This document shows positions 42,530 through 56,200 of a DNA stretch of 64,000 bases, in pieces. Both the position numbers and the translations under genes were made by a program. The stretch's first letter is position 1; each line of letters begins with the position of its first letter. The notes beneath the pieces are model-generated. The model had not been told where the DNA came from and searched no databases. It was given only the letters and a program-made list of their open reading frames with translations. Source of the DNA: Linyphia triangularis (taxonomy: Eukaryota; Arthropoda; Arachnida; Araneae; Linyphiidae); assembly GCA_963978545.1 (NCBI GenBank), contig OZ021722.1, positions 38,271,365-38,335,364 of the forward strand, in the 5' to 3' direction.

Positions 42530-44068
42530 TGAGTAAGCATTTTTAATGTTGAAACTACAATCAATTGAAAATTAATGTAATGATTTCTAATTAAATTTTG
42601 TATTGGAAAAATTAACTGTTGAATAGTTAATTTTTTATTATTATTTAGATTTAATTTCTATTTTAGATTAATTGCTATTTTAGATTTCTATTTAGATATT
42701 TTTATTTTAGATTTAATTTCACTCATTTGTATCATATAAATTTAGATTTTGAAATCGCAATGTTTTTTTTAATCTAGATTTCCCATCTTAATTAGATTTT
42801 ATTTTATTATAGGTGCTATATTTATTAAATTAGGTTGATATTTTTTTTTTCTTCTTCTTAGAAATAAAACTTTAAATTTGTTCTCTTAATTTGTAAAAAA
42901 TTTTGTTTTGATTTTGATTATCAAAAATTTTTAAATTATAACTAACTAAATAGGGATAAATGTTGACTTTGTTAAAAATTCAACTTGTGTTTATTTTTAT
43001 CCATTCTATTAAAGACCATCTTGTTCAAATTGAGATGATTAGTTGAATATGAGTGGTCCAGGGGCAAAAAACTTAAGTCCAATTTTTTACAAAATTTAAT
43101 TGCGATGGTCATCTTGCTTCCCATGTGGTTATCTTTGGCGAGATGCTTATTTACGAAAAAAGCATTTTGCTCTTCGTAAGAGAGCTTACATTTGTGTTTT
43201 TCTTGAAACTAATTTCCATGGACTCTTTTGGACCCATCATATGGTAAGTTTTAAAACTGAAATAAAATCTCTATTTATGCACCAAAATTAAACTTTATAG
43301 TATTTGATATTGTATTTCAATAGATATGTAGCTTGAGCTTAATTTGTGGATGTTTTGGTAGAGTCTTGTTTTTGTTATTCTACTTTGTTCCATGTTGAAT
43401 TCAGCAATAATTTATATTGTTATTTTTCTTGATGAAGGTTTATGATTGGCCCTACAAAAGTACTGATTATTATTTTATGCTAAAGGACAGTATTGGAAAA
43501 GATGTATTTTAAAGTATGAAACATTTTTTACACTGATTGATCCCAGTGTGAAACGCAAATAATGCAGTTAAAACATTTTTGTTTGTTTTGCAATTCACTA
43601 AAATGCATATATTTTCCAAATAAACACTTATCTAGCTGTTTAGAGATACTTAAAAACCCATTTAAAATTTATATTGAAGACATTTTAAAGTTATTTTTAA
43701 AATTTTGTGATATTTACAAAAAACACTTCTTATTTTTTTATCAATATATTTTATTTTTAGACTTGACAATCCACATGACATATCACACACGCATTTATAC
43801 ATAATACAATTTTTTGTGAGCTTTTAATGAAAATTAGAGGAAGAAGTTCTGAAAAAAGCTAATAAGCTGATCTCAAAACTTTAATTTTCCTTGCATGTTT
43901 CACATTGTACTTCTAATTTTTCGTTTTAGTATACAAATCATTACAATTCTCAAGATAAAATACACATAAACAACTTCAAAACAAAAATAAGCTTCTTTTC
44001 GATAAAATAATTTCTTGTCCAATCTTAGAAATTATTTCTTTATCCAGGCCAAAAGCAATAACTCTTGT
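42530..44068. other. Intergenic stretch between the convergent genes
   Basis: AT-rich. It should contain the 3' ends of both transcripts. ATTAAA at about 42592 (plus) and AATAAA on the minus strand at 43755-43750 are candidate polyadenylation signals for PORCN and the protease. A short frame at 43100 with a good donor is discussed as rejected. Confidence 0.4.
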
Positions 44069-44287
44069 TTAGGACTTCATGATTCCTTTTATCCAGGGAA
44101 GGTAGTTGTTCACCATTGTGTAAAATCCATACTTTCCAGCTTTTCCACACCCTTCACCCCAACTGACTATACCATACAGATACCATTTGTTATCGTTTGA
44201 TATCATGAATGGGCCTCCGCTGTCACCATGACATGCGTCACCCACTATTTCTTGAGCATACCCTGCACAGAACATGTTGCGACTTAC
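44069..44287 (-). CDS. Protease exon: S1 domain with catalytic Ser, stop
   Basis: Encodes [47 protein letters not shown] and WIKGIMKS, then a stop. Asp at the S1-pocket position and Gly in SWGEGC indicate trypsin-like specificity. Confidence 0.96.
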   Translation of the reverse strand, partial: VSRNMFCAGYAQEIVGDACHGDSGGPFMISNDNKWYLYGIVSWGEGCGKAGKYGFYTMVNNYLPWIKGIMKS

Positions 44288-47200
44288 CTACAACCAGAAA
44301 ATAAGGTTTTTATTCCATTGAAATTCAAACATTCATTAGAAGCTCTTTTAAAAAAAGTATCTAGAAACATCTATAATTTATTCCCTTTTATGTGTTTGAT
44401 TGAATGTACCTTGAAACTAAATATATGAATGTTATCTTGTTACCTTGAAACTAAAACGAATATTATTAAAAAAATATATAATAATCATATAATTTATACT
44501 GATTCTAAATTTATGTATATTTAATTTTTTTTTTTTTAATTTTCTAATGAATACAACTACTTATTAGGAATATTATAATTTTTTTTCATAATTTGAATGT
44601 AATTTATTTAAATTTCTTTGAAAAATGTGTATATTTTAAAAATGAATTTCAAAACTTTATAACGAGTTTTTAAGAATTTCAAAAACATTTTCATAAAATT
44701 AAGAATCTCGTTTTTTGCAATTAATATACAAATAATAGATAATGTCAAAAATTACTAATCTAAGTTGCTTTGTGTATAGGTGAACATTGTAAATATACTG
44801 TTTAATATGTACATTACCATTCTGGAAAATCAGTATTGTGAATTTTTTTTAATGGTATATTTGTATAGTGTCAAAATAAATTGCAAAGTATTTTGTATTT
44901 ATACAATTTTTAATAATAAAAACCTTTTACTAGTAATGATATTTTACTTCATTTTCAAGAATTATAAAAAACTATTTTGCTCTTTAGAAAAAATACATAA
45001 CAACTAAACCTTAACCAAAACAATTATTAACTTACCGTATAATTAGTAGATGCTATACATGTCTTCTGATCAATCATTGGAAGCCGAATCTCTTGTAAAA
45101 ACCGTGGAGACGGGCCATGTTCCTTCAATTTTCCCCACCCCACTACAGTCCCCATCTGAAGACTATCAGTCCCTAAAGGAGTTAATGCCTCTCCTAAGTT
45201 TCTACCTCCAAGGCACACTGGCAGAATGTAGTCCGAGAAAGGTACGTGATCCCTCAGACGAATCAAAGCGAGATCATTATCGAAATTCACTTTGTTGTAA
45301 GCTGGATGCACAACAATGGAGGAAGGATCTGCAATGGTGGTTCTGAATTCCTGCGGCTCGTCGATTTCGCGGTCGTGTTTGCCAATTTTGATTATGATTC
45401 GATCCCACTTCAGGCCTTTGTAGTTTACGAAGCAGTGTGCTGCTGTGATGATCCATCGCTCGTTCAGTAATGTCCCGCCGCAGAATGATTTCAAGGTAGG
45501 CTCCCAAAGCATTACCTGTAAAATAAATTTTAAATTTTCTTGTCATTCCAGTCCATGATTTATTTAGTTTAGTTTAGGCAATTTTAAAAAGTAGTTAGGT
45601 TAGTAAAATGTAGAAGTAATAAATGACCACCATTAAGTATTGCTATGCTTTGTCAAATGAGAACACATTAGAATGGGAATCAGTTTTATTTCTTAATTTC
45701 TACTTTAAATGTAAGTTAAATGTTTAAGTTTTCCATTTTTCTTTAAATGTTATGCTGATGCTATTAGCTTATCCTTTTCATTTTGAAGTTCTATTATATT
45801 TATAAAATAGAGATAAAAAATAATTGTTTGACATTTTCCTTTCGAGTATTTTAATGTTTTAGGTGTCGTCTTTTTATTATTCTGTCTTATGGAAATGATT
45901 TTTATATAGTACTTACCTGCCAAGGATATGCTCCTTTTTTGGTGTTGTGTCCTCCTAATATTTTGCCATGTTGGTCCATTGTTGGAATATCATTGGATGG
46001 TTTACCAGCTTTTGGCTTTCCACAAACTAAATAAAAAAATTAAAAAAATTCTAATTCGAAATTCATCCCTGGTGACAGCACTTCCCTCGTTGCCCTCTAC
46101 TCCCCATCACTTTGAATTGTATTCAATGAAGTTTAATTAGGATAAAAATTTTGCAATAGGATTGGATAAATAACAAATTAGATTGTGACTGACTCATTAA
46201 AAGGCTAATTCTACATATTTCTATTGTGAAGCATCATATTCAGATACCAAGCACATACGTTTTTACTACATTTAATGATTGAAAGGTTTGTTTAAGGACT
46301 GTTGAGGCTGAATACGTAAGAAAACCCTCAGTTTAAAGTTTCTGAAGGTAGAATACTTATCACTGCTTATCCAAGTTCTAATCTTACTGTTGAATAAGCA
46401 CTTCCGGTGAAATTTTGTGTAATCGTCCCAAGACTTCAGCAAGGTACTTTTTAATTGAATATTGCATATGTTTGTAGACTTCGTTGTTTTACTTGGAAGT
46501 ATTGACCACAGATGTGTGGACAGAGCTAATTTAGCTTAAAGTAGATGCTAAAAGGTGATTTAAGTGTTTAATTCTGTAAATTTCCTCTTAAATACTGAAT
46601 TTCTCTATGAAGTATAATATGTGGACCAGGCCCATATTACGAAAATTGAGCAGTCAGTTTTAAGCGTAAGTTAAGTTTATATATATATACCCCCGCACTC
46701 TTATAAAGAAAAAATTGTCCCATATTAGTAACATTCTCTTACTTTCAATATATATATACTACAACTCTAAACTGCTGGGCAAAACCTTTGTATCAAAATA
46801 TACTGCATCAGCAAATGTGTCCTTGAAAAAATTATGTTTTCGAAACTTTAAAACAGTTTCCATCCTATTTCCATTTGTTGTAAAGTTTCTGTTCTCTTAC
46901 GGTCCGAAAGGCGACTCTGTTAGATTATATGAATGCACTGTTTTGTCGGCGCAAAAATGGCCTGGAAGTATTTAAAAGTAGACTTTGAGTTGAATTAAAT
47001 ATGATTGCCAAGAGCCTCATAACTTGCCAGATAATTAGTATTCTTTTTTTTTTATTTGGTAACCCTGCAAATAAGAAATGAATGCTAATTATTTAACTTA
47101 ACTCACTTAATTTTCAAAGAAGAAGGTTGCACACGGTTCCACTTCTTTCGTGTCGTAAAAATGAGCCAAATTAGCATAACCAGTGATTTAATATTTATGG

Positions 47201-50200
47201 CAATTTGGCTCACTTTTAAATTATGCAAGTTTTCGGCGCCAGGGAAGTGGAACCGTCTGCACCTTCCTCGTTGAAAATTAAAGATAGGTGGGCTACCAAA
47301 TAACAAAAATTGCTCATTATTTAGCAAGATGTGACACATTTGGCAATCGTATTTAAGTGCAGTTAATTGTACTTTACATTTATATTCATTAGAAGAAAAC
47401 AAAAAGTTAACATACTCACTTTCTTCAATTTTGGCCCTCGCACTAACATGAAGGACTGCCGATGTCTTCTTTCGGCATTTAGCAACCTCATCATAAGCCA
47501 CACACGAATATACACCAGTGTCGTTAAGGGTTACTTTGTCCAGGAACATGAATCCGTTTTGAAGAATGGTAACATGGCTGCTTCGTGGAAGAGGAATTCC
47601 GTCCTTCTCCCAGCTTAATTGAACACGAGTTCCTGCAGCGAGACATTCCAAGTGTGCGAACTCTCCCTCTGCGTAAGATATGTCCCTCGGAACTTTCCGA
47701 AATACTAGAAAAAAAAACGAGCTTAAAATTTAAAACAACATTAATCCAATTTCAATATTTGTATTAGATTTATAGTATTTTGCGTATTTAGTACTTTTAT
47801 GCGTATGAGGACGTGTATTTGTTTTAAATATTTTGTTGTTGCTTATTATTAGTCTTTGTTAGGTTACATGTGGTTAAAAAATTTGAAATGTTTTTTCCCC
47901 CGCACAAAATAAGAATTATTTATAAAAAGATGGTGCTTATCATCCAAATCTTGATGTTAGCTCAAAGCCTACTAAATTAATGTTGAATATGAGCTCAGCG
48001 GCGTATCCAGACCAGACACATCGTTTCGGGGAAGGGGGCTGAGACAGCCTTACTATTTTAAGTATACTGATTTTTGAATGTTTGATGTTTACTGATTTTT
48101 GAATATTTGATGATAGTGAAATAGCAACAACTTGTTGAAAAAGAAATAAGAGCTTCATCTTAAATTAAAGTTTTAAGTTCAAGAATTTAATGAATAATTA
48201 AATTAGTATTTAATTGTATGTATTGCTATTAGTATATATAGTAATAGTTTCATATTTCTCTATTTAGTAACAGTACAGTATTTTGGGTAATATTGTTTTT
48301 GAAAAAGTATTGTTTTCCGAATAGGTTATTGAAAGTTTAACAACCATTTTTAAGTGGATCCAAGTTTTGTACTAACTGATATAGCTTTATTTAATACCAA
48401 CAATTTTGTCCAAAGAATTTGATCATGTAACCCTATTTCGCCGTATCTAAATTAATCAATACGCGTATCTATGCTTTGAATGTCAGCTCACCTATTCCAC
48501 ACGATGATTCCTTGTTTTTAGAACCATTTGCAATCCAAATATAAGCATCCACTGAAACTGTTTCTTCTGCTGTCACCACAGCACAGGTGTAGACTCCAGC
48601 CAAATGTGCATCCATGCTCTGGATCCAGAGACTGTTATTACTTAGTAGCTTCAGACCTGGCAACGGGGTTCCACCAGCCAGAAAATGACCATTTTTTAAC
48701 CTAATTGAAAAGACAAAAAATAATTTGATGTCTTTCTTAATTTATACCTAAAACCCTAATCCCCCCCAAAAACACTTTTGAAAAGTAGAAGAACCACCAA
48801 CCTCAAAAACACAAAAAACTTTCTTGCAATAAAAAAATCATAAACATGATGAAAATTTTCAGCCACAAATACAGTGATATAAAAAATGGCTAACCTCTGA
48901 TTACAACTCTCGGTTGTGACACGCTTAAGAATGTATGCTTACTTAGTTTATTTTTAAAATTTAAGTTCCGCTCCCATAAAAATTTACGCTGCTTGAGGTT
49001 GGCGCCCGTCATAGGAATATTAGCAATGCTTGCGTTTAAACTAATTTATCTCAGATTGCACGAATATTCGAGTTTATGATTTCATTTAGATAGGTAGAAA
49101 ATACAAAGTGGCAGCGGCGTAGATAGGGAGGGGCCCACCGGGCCCGGGCCCCCGCCGAAATGATTAAAAGTGAAAAAATTTTATTCGATTTTTTAAGTAT
49201 CATGATTGTATATTATTTTTATTTATCAAGTTTTATTCGTTCTTCCTGTAACTCTAACTGCCGTCTTTTAAAAACTTAACGATATTTATTTCAAACTTAT
49301 GAAGAACTTTTCTAATGGGGGAGCTGTTCTTTTCCGACCGTTCTCAATGGCGGCCTAACCCTCTCCCTCCTTGACCTTGTTGAATTAAAACCATCAAGCA
49401 GAACAGGTTCGAAGTTTCGTAGTTATGGATAACTATTAATAAAGAATTCCACAGTATTACGACGAACACATTAATTTTGACAAACATCAACCAATCTTTC
49501 GAATACGAACAGATATTATTATTTTTAGAATTACAGATGTTCTTTTTAAAACTACACCAGTCTAAATGGCAACTCTCGCTTTACAATTCGTAATCGTTGC
49601 TACTCACTTGTATAAGAACATGGTAAGTAATTAATAAGTAATTTTAAAATATTGAAAAAATGTATTCGAAATTTGTATTGCAATAATATTTTAATACTTT
49701 GATAATCTACCTGATAGAAAAGTGCACAAAGAAATACCGTTTAGACAAGCATTTGCACGAGTTAACTTATTGCCAACAAACCAATGTGTAAAATGAGTTT
49801 GTATGTCGAATTGATATTTTGAAATGGGAATTTTTAAATTATAGTTTTACATATAGTAATTACAGAATAAGTTTTTTAAAAAATCAGTCATTATCCTGTT
49901 GTTTTCAACTCTTTATCATCATTATTTCCATAAAACAAGAACTTTATGAATAAAACAAGAACTTTATGAATAAAACAAGAACTTTATGAATAAAACAAGA
50001 TTTTTATAAATGAAACTATTGTGTCCTATAACTTTTAAAGAAAGGATTAAAATAAAATATTATTTGGTGTAATTCATCTGTGTCTAACCCACGAAACAAC
50101 TGAATTTTATTAACACTAAGAGTACAAACCAAATTGCTTACATGTGTGTTAATTATAGTGTCTGATTTGAAGCCCCGATTTTGATTTTTAATTGGACACT

Positions 50201-53200
50201 AACTCCCCCCCCCCCCCTTTTTTTTTGTGTCCCCCCCCCTTCTTTTTTTTGCCCTTCTCTAAGCTAAAGTGGACTTATACAAGAATTCTTTAAAAAAAAT
50301 TTTTAGGTTAAAAAAGCCATGTTGTTAATTGGCTAGTGAGAAAATACAGAGATATGCAAATTCTTATGGATTGTCCTGAATTTTTAGGGATTTGTTTCTG
50401 AATTTTATAAATATTTTGTGTTATTAGCAGGTTGAATCGTTATAGTGTCATTTGGTATTCTATTTATTAACATTTTAATTTAATGTGTAAAGAAAAATAA
50501 CCATTTCTGAATATTACTAAAAGTTTAAGAGGGATACTTGTGATTATTAAGGAGATCACATGTCTACAAACTGAAGTTGGCACCTCAGAAATTACTAAGT
50601 ATACAAACCCAAATTATTCATTTATCATGATTTACAATTATGATTTACAATTTATTTATGATTACAATTACAATCATGATTACATGATTTTATTCATTTA
50701 TCAATTTTTGTTTCGGCCCCCCGCGAAAAAAAATCCTGGCTACGCCACTGCAAAGTGGTGTAAATCTTCATGTTCATGTAACTTTCAAAATAGTATAGAG
50801 AAACTGTGCTCAAACTCTTGCATTTGAATCTTTATTAAGAATTTTTTTTAAGTAGGAAACTGAAGTGTTTGTGGTAAGCTTTTGTTTGGTTGATACATAC
50901 ATTTTGGAAAGTTTTTATTGTGTGGGGGGTTTTAAAGGTTAGTAATTAAGACGGGCGCCAACCTCAAGCAGCGTAAATTTTTATGGGAGAGGAACTTAAA
51001 TTTTAAAAATAAACTAAGTAAGCATACATTCTTAAGCGAGTCACAACCGAGAGTTGTAATCAGAGATTGGCAATTTTTTATATCACTGTATTTGTGGCTG
51101 AAAATTTTCATCATGTTTATGATTTTTTCATTGCAAGAAAGTTTTTTGGGTTTTTTAAGTTGATGGTTCTTCTACTTTTCAAAAGTGTTTTTTTGAGGGA
51201 TATCAGAACTTTTTTTTAAACACTGGCGACTTCTATTTTTTGAATTTGTTCGTTTAATCGTTTTTCTATTTATCACCTATGGTACTTACCAGGAATATTC
51301 ATAATTCTTCAAACTGAGTTCGACGATACCTTACATGCAATAATTATCTTTAAAATTGATAAACCGGAAGTGGTACCAATAGCATACCTGGTACTTTAAA
51401 CATTCATAATTCGTCAAAACAAAAGTCCAACATGCCATATTTATCTTGGAAATGAATAAACTGAAAGTGGTACTACTTATGCTATACCTGGTATATTAAA
51501 CATTCATAATTTTTCAAGACAAGCCCAACGACACCCAACATGCCAGATTTATCTTCAAAATTGATAAACCAGAAGTAGTTCCACTTATGGTGCACCTGGT
51601 ACCATGGATATTCATAATTCTTCAAGTTGAGTTCAATTATGTCTTACATGCCAAAATCTACTCGAACATTTACAAATTGGTTGAATGCGGACGGCAGTAA
51701 CCATCAAAATCGACCACGAACGAGTAATAGAAACTTGTGTATGGCAACGCAACCCCCAAAACTTAAAGAAATACGTTGCCATCGACAAAGAGCCTGTCTG
51801 AAAAGTTTCAACTCGATTGGTTAGTTTGTACGCACAACGACCTATTTTTAGGGCATAATAACGACTAATCAGTCCGGGACCCACAACTTAACGTGGATTC
51901 CGAATCACAACGAACATCCACACCTAACCCAGGAATCAAATCGGGCACCTTTAACATACAAGGCCAGAGCGTTCATCCCATTGAAAATTTATTCTAATAA
52001 ATTGTTACAAATAAATATTACAAGTTTTTTACAGTCTAAATATTGCAATATAAATTATTTTTATATACCAAGCATTATTTTGGTTCACATATAATAACCC
52101 ATTGATATCTGACAAAATTTAAAATATTTTCTTAACAATTTTAAAATTCACTATGAAGTTACCATTTTGATGATATATGATTCTAAGATTTCATTCTGCG
52201 ACGGAAAGTATACAAAATCAACACATCTTTAAACAGGAATGACATTTGTGCAAATTCCATTAGACAATCGCAATGCGTGGTTCATTTAGTCCTCTGTAAT
52301 GAATTGACTGTGACGTCAACTCGCATAACCTCCACATTTATACTTTGTATTCAGCCCATAGTATCTTGCAGCAAAAAGTGATTTTTTTTTTTTTCATTTT
52401 TCAATGGAGATTTTCCCAAATTAATTTTTTTTTTTAAAGTTAACTCTCTATATTGTTATACAGTTCAAATAACACATACAACTTGAAGAACAAATATTTC
52501 TCTTCAATTCTGTCTCTTCAAAAATTAAATTATTTCAATTTTAAGGATGTTATAAGCCATATAATTATAGTCCAATTCGTTCTGCCTATACTTTAACGTT
52601 ACGTTCATTCTCACTTAAGCCTAACATGTCGGAAAAACTAACTTCGAAATTATAGCAAACCTGTTTGGCAACTTTTGGCATATATATCTGAACCTCAATT
52701 ACAAGCTGATCGCCTTTATCTGTCGCCAAATTATGAAATGAAAAAAGTGGTTTTAAATTAATTAAAAATAGAAAGAATTATTTAATAAAGTTCAAACTAG
52801 CGTAGGATTTTAAGTTGAAACATTCCGCATCCTATAATTCATTCCGTTTGAAGATCTATAGCTTAGTTAGGGCTGGACGATTGTCTAAATTTTTACATCA
52901 AAATCGGGCTGGAACTCGTTTTTTTTATTTCGTTTTGGAAATTTTAATATTTTTTTTCTTCGTTGTCTTTTATCCTAGGTCCTCAATTTTTTTTTTCTTT
53001 GAAAGATATCACCGAGTCGAATCTATGGTAATTTTTGTATAATTATGAGAAGTTTCGTAAGCGCGCTAGAAAATAGTCAATTTCGGCTTTTTCGCTGGAA
53101 GTTGTGCAGAGAATAGATACTTACTGTCGGTTTCTGCCTTTTTAAGGTTGGCGGCGAAACGACCGTTTCGTCTCATTATCTTTCACGTCTCTTAAAGAAA

Positions 53201-56200
53201 TGGATTTCACGTTTAAATATAATTTAATACGTTTAAAAATTACCATCTCGTTTTCATCTTTAAGATACAGTTTCAGATTCATTTCATTTAGAAATCCATT
53301 TTCATGTTCCATAAAATAATCGAAATCGGCGATTACCATCTTATCTTTGCTAGTGGTTGTTGAGTGCTGCAACGAAGCATGTGAGAGGATCCAACAAGCA
53401 ATGTGGCATTTTCTGGTACATATTCAAATGATGCACTCTCTCCGAAACCTTTTTGTGTAGACTCTGAAAGTTGGGAAAAAGTTATACAATTGTAGAAAAT
53501 ATTGCAAGGAAATATGCTGATTTCTAAATCTCAATTTGTACGTTCAAGAAGTGCAATGATTACAGCTAGCCATTAATTAGAACAGATTACGAAAACATAT
53601 GGATATCTTAGATTGACCTGGACAAACGTTATTGTTTTTTTATGTTCATTTTACCGAAGTTTTGTCGTTTTTGAATAATGAAAGAGCGATGACTGGCGAG
53701 CTGTTAAAAATTAGTCATGCACAAGGTGTTTTAATAATCTAGGATTGATTGAAAGTTCTAGTAGTTTGGCGTAATTTGGTAGCAAGGGCGGATTAAGAGT
53801 TTTATTACGGAGGGAGCTGAGGCTGTTGAATAATTTAGATAAATTTTGTTGTTTTTAAGTTATATTACTATACCATGGGATTACTTAACTTGATTATACA
53901 AAATATGTTACAATGAGGCAAAAAGTCTCAATAACATAAAGTTGACACTATGATTGGCTAAGTGTGAATTTACGACAGTAAATTAGAGTTGTCTTTGACT
54001 ATTTCAACTATATGGTTCAGGATAAATTTTTGTTAAGTATGATAGAAAGGATAATCTAATAAAGATTACATATACATCAAACAAAACTTTAATTTGCTAT
54101 GTTGTCCCGCTTCGTCCTCGGATTTTCATCGCCATTTTGTGGGATGTGAACATTTATATTAAATATGTACAGTATGGATTCGTCAAATCTTGATTGATTT
54201 TATCCCACTGTGAGAGCAGCGCGCATTAAAACGTGAACGGTAAAAACAATATAGTACCGTAAAATGGGGTGAATAGGAACGAAACTTCATGAAATTACAA
54301 AGCAATTATTATTTTACACAAATAAAGTAATTTTAGTAATTATATATATTTTTTTATTTGGATAACATGTTTGGAATCTTGAAAAAAAATGTGTGGGGTT
54401 TTCAACACTGTCCTTTTTTTTTTTAAATTTTTTGAAACAGCTCGAATACAATACATTGAGTTTTAACCTCTCCAAAACTTATCCCGTAATTAATAACAAG
54501 TACGCAAAAAAAAACAGAACGATGGCTATATCTTCGGTTCTAATTATCGTAGAATCTTACGGTTTGCACCAAAATGTTTTGCTTACGATTTTCTATATAT
54601 CTGATGCAATTTTTTTTCCTTGAGGGACCGTTTAATAAGTAAGAGTAACGCTATCTTCAAAAATTTCAATTCGAACCCTTATTTTTTATCATTTCATTCG
54701 ATTCAGAATACATCATTTACCCTGTATACCAAATTTCAATGCATTATGTTGAAAAACACGTCACTTATGAGCGAAAATATTTCGACCATTTTTTGACCGA
54801 TCTTCAGGGAGAATTTCCATAAAACGAAAGGTATTTTTAAGGTTCTTCTTCACAGCGGGAGAAATAGAACGGTCAATGTGGCGCGTTTCACGAAGATTAA
54901 AAAAATACAAGTATTAGTCTAAAATTGCATAGAAACTACTTGGATTTATAGTGTCATGTTTAAGATTAATACAAAAATAGCAAGTAAACGCAAAAGTAAC
55001 ATAATTTATTTACAACATTAAAGATGAGCATTCTTCACACGAAATAAATAAAATATCGAAAACTGTAATTGCAGAAATATAACGAATGCTACTGATAATC
55101 AGAAAATTAATAAATATTAAATGTAGGCATTAGTAAACAGTATTTAGCAAAGCATGAATATTTTACAGAAATATTTCACTATAAACACAAATGTAACTAG
55201 ATCGTTGAAATTATTTATAAAATGAAAAAGTCACATGATTCAGTAATATGTTTAAAGGATAACTTATTGAAATTGCTTAAAAAATGTTGTTTTAAATAAA
55301 TGGAATTTAAGAAAGCAAATTAAAAAAAAAATTGATAGTTTACAGAAAAAATAATTAATAATTTAAAAAACTAAAAAACACGCTTTAATAGAAAATCAAA
55401 CTAAAAAGTAGAAAATAATCAATAGATTAAAAAACTAAGAAACACGCTTTAATAGAAAAGTGAACTAAAAAGTAGAAGATAATTTTAAATAAGTTTGAAA
55501 TAAGAATAGAGTGATTAACAAGAAATATTTATTTTATCGTACAAAAGCGTGGGGTGCTTTTTAAGATATTTTCATAATGGCTCTACTTTTACCAATATCT
55601 GTCATTAAATATTTACAAAAATTGACATCAAGCACCCCACGCTTTTTTACGATAAAATAAATATTTCTTGTTAATCACTATTCTTATTTCAAACTTATTT
55701 AAAATTATCTTCTACTTTTTAGTTCACTTTCCTATTAAAGCGTGTTTCTTAGTTTTTAAACTATCGGTTATACGATAATTGAATGTTATGCGATTTTCCA
55801 CACCTCTAGTTTACCTTGAATTAATCTTTGATAGTTTTCAAAAGTCGTCTACTATACGGTCCCTTAAAGTGAGCATTTTTTACATTTTCTCTAAAAAATC
55901 GCGAACTAATAGTCAAAATGGAAAGAAAAAAATTATGGGTGGGTTTTAGACGATGGTAAAACTAATGAAAGCAAAAAAAAAAAATATATGTTTCTATTCA
56001 AAAAAATTTTTTAATTGCTTTATTAAATAATAATTATTTATTAAAAAAGAAATTGATTCAAAAGCTGATTGCTATTTATGTTTGGCCATTTACAAACTAC
56101 CTTTAGAAAAAAAAATTACTAAAATATATTAATTATTTAAGTATTTATGGCCAAAAAACCAACTTTTTTATTTAACATTAATTTATCATTTTCTTTTTAT

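Larger units (their letters stand above)
48765..51199. mobile_element. Foldback-type element with ~250-bp inverted arms, in a protease intron
   Basis: The left arm 48765-49010 and right arm 50950-51199 are inverted copies with only a few mismatches by eye, from CAAAAACACTTTTGAAAAGT to GAGGTTGGCGCCCGTC. Removing the nested hAT leaves a loop of about 290 bases. The structure would form a long hairpin in the pre-mRNA. Confidence 0.85.

Noticed and set aside
43100..43510. Two possible plus-strand exons (RWSSCFPCGYLWRDAYL..., then VYDWPYKSTDYYFML) joined by an excellent donor GTAAGT and a fair acceptor
   Set aside because: The first piece has an in-frame stop just upstream with no acceptor between, another frame across the same exon is also open, and neither peptide is recognisable. 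Transcript data could reopen this.
45050..45546. Frames of 98, 74 and 89 codons over the trypsin exon
   Set aside because: They are shadows of the protease exon, whose minus frame has the catalytic motifs and correct splice sites.
47103..47419. Extension of the Ig2 frame beyond 47420
   Set aside because: A strong GTGAGT donor ends the exon in phase with the next exon; the extension is intronic and has no domain.
53142..53372. 76-codon minus frame overlapping the Ig1 exon
   Set aside because: It is read in a different frame from the Ig1 exon. The phase-compatible frame carries the Ig cysteine and tryptophan and joins correctly to the next exon.
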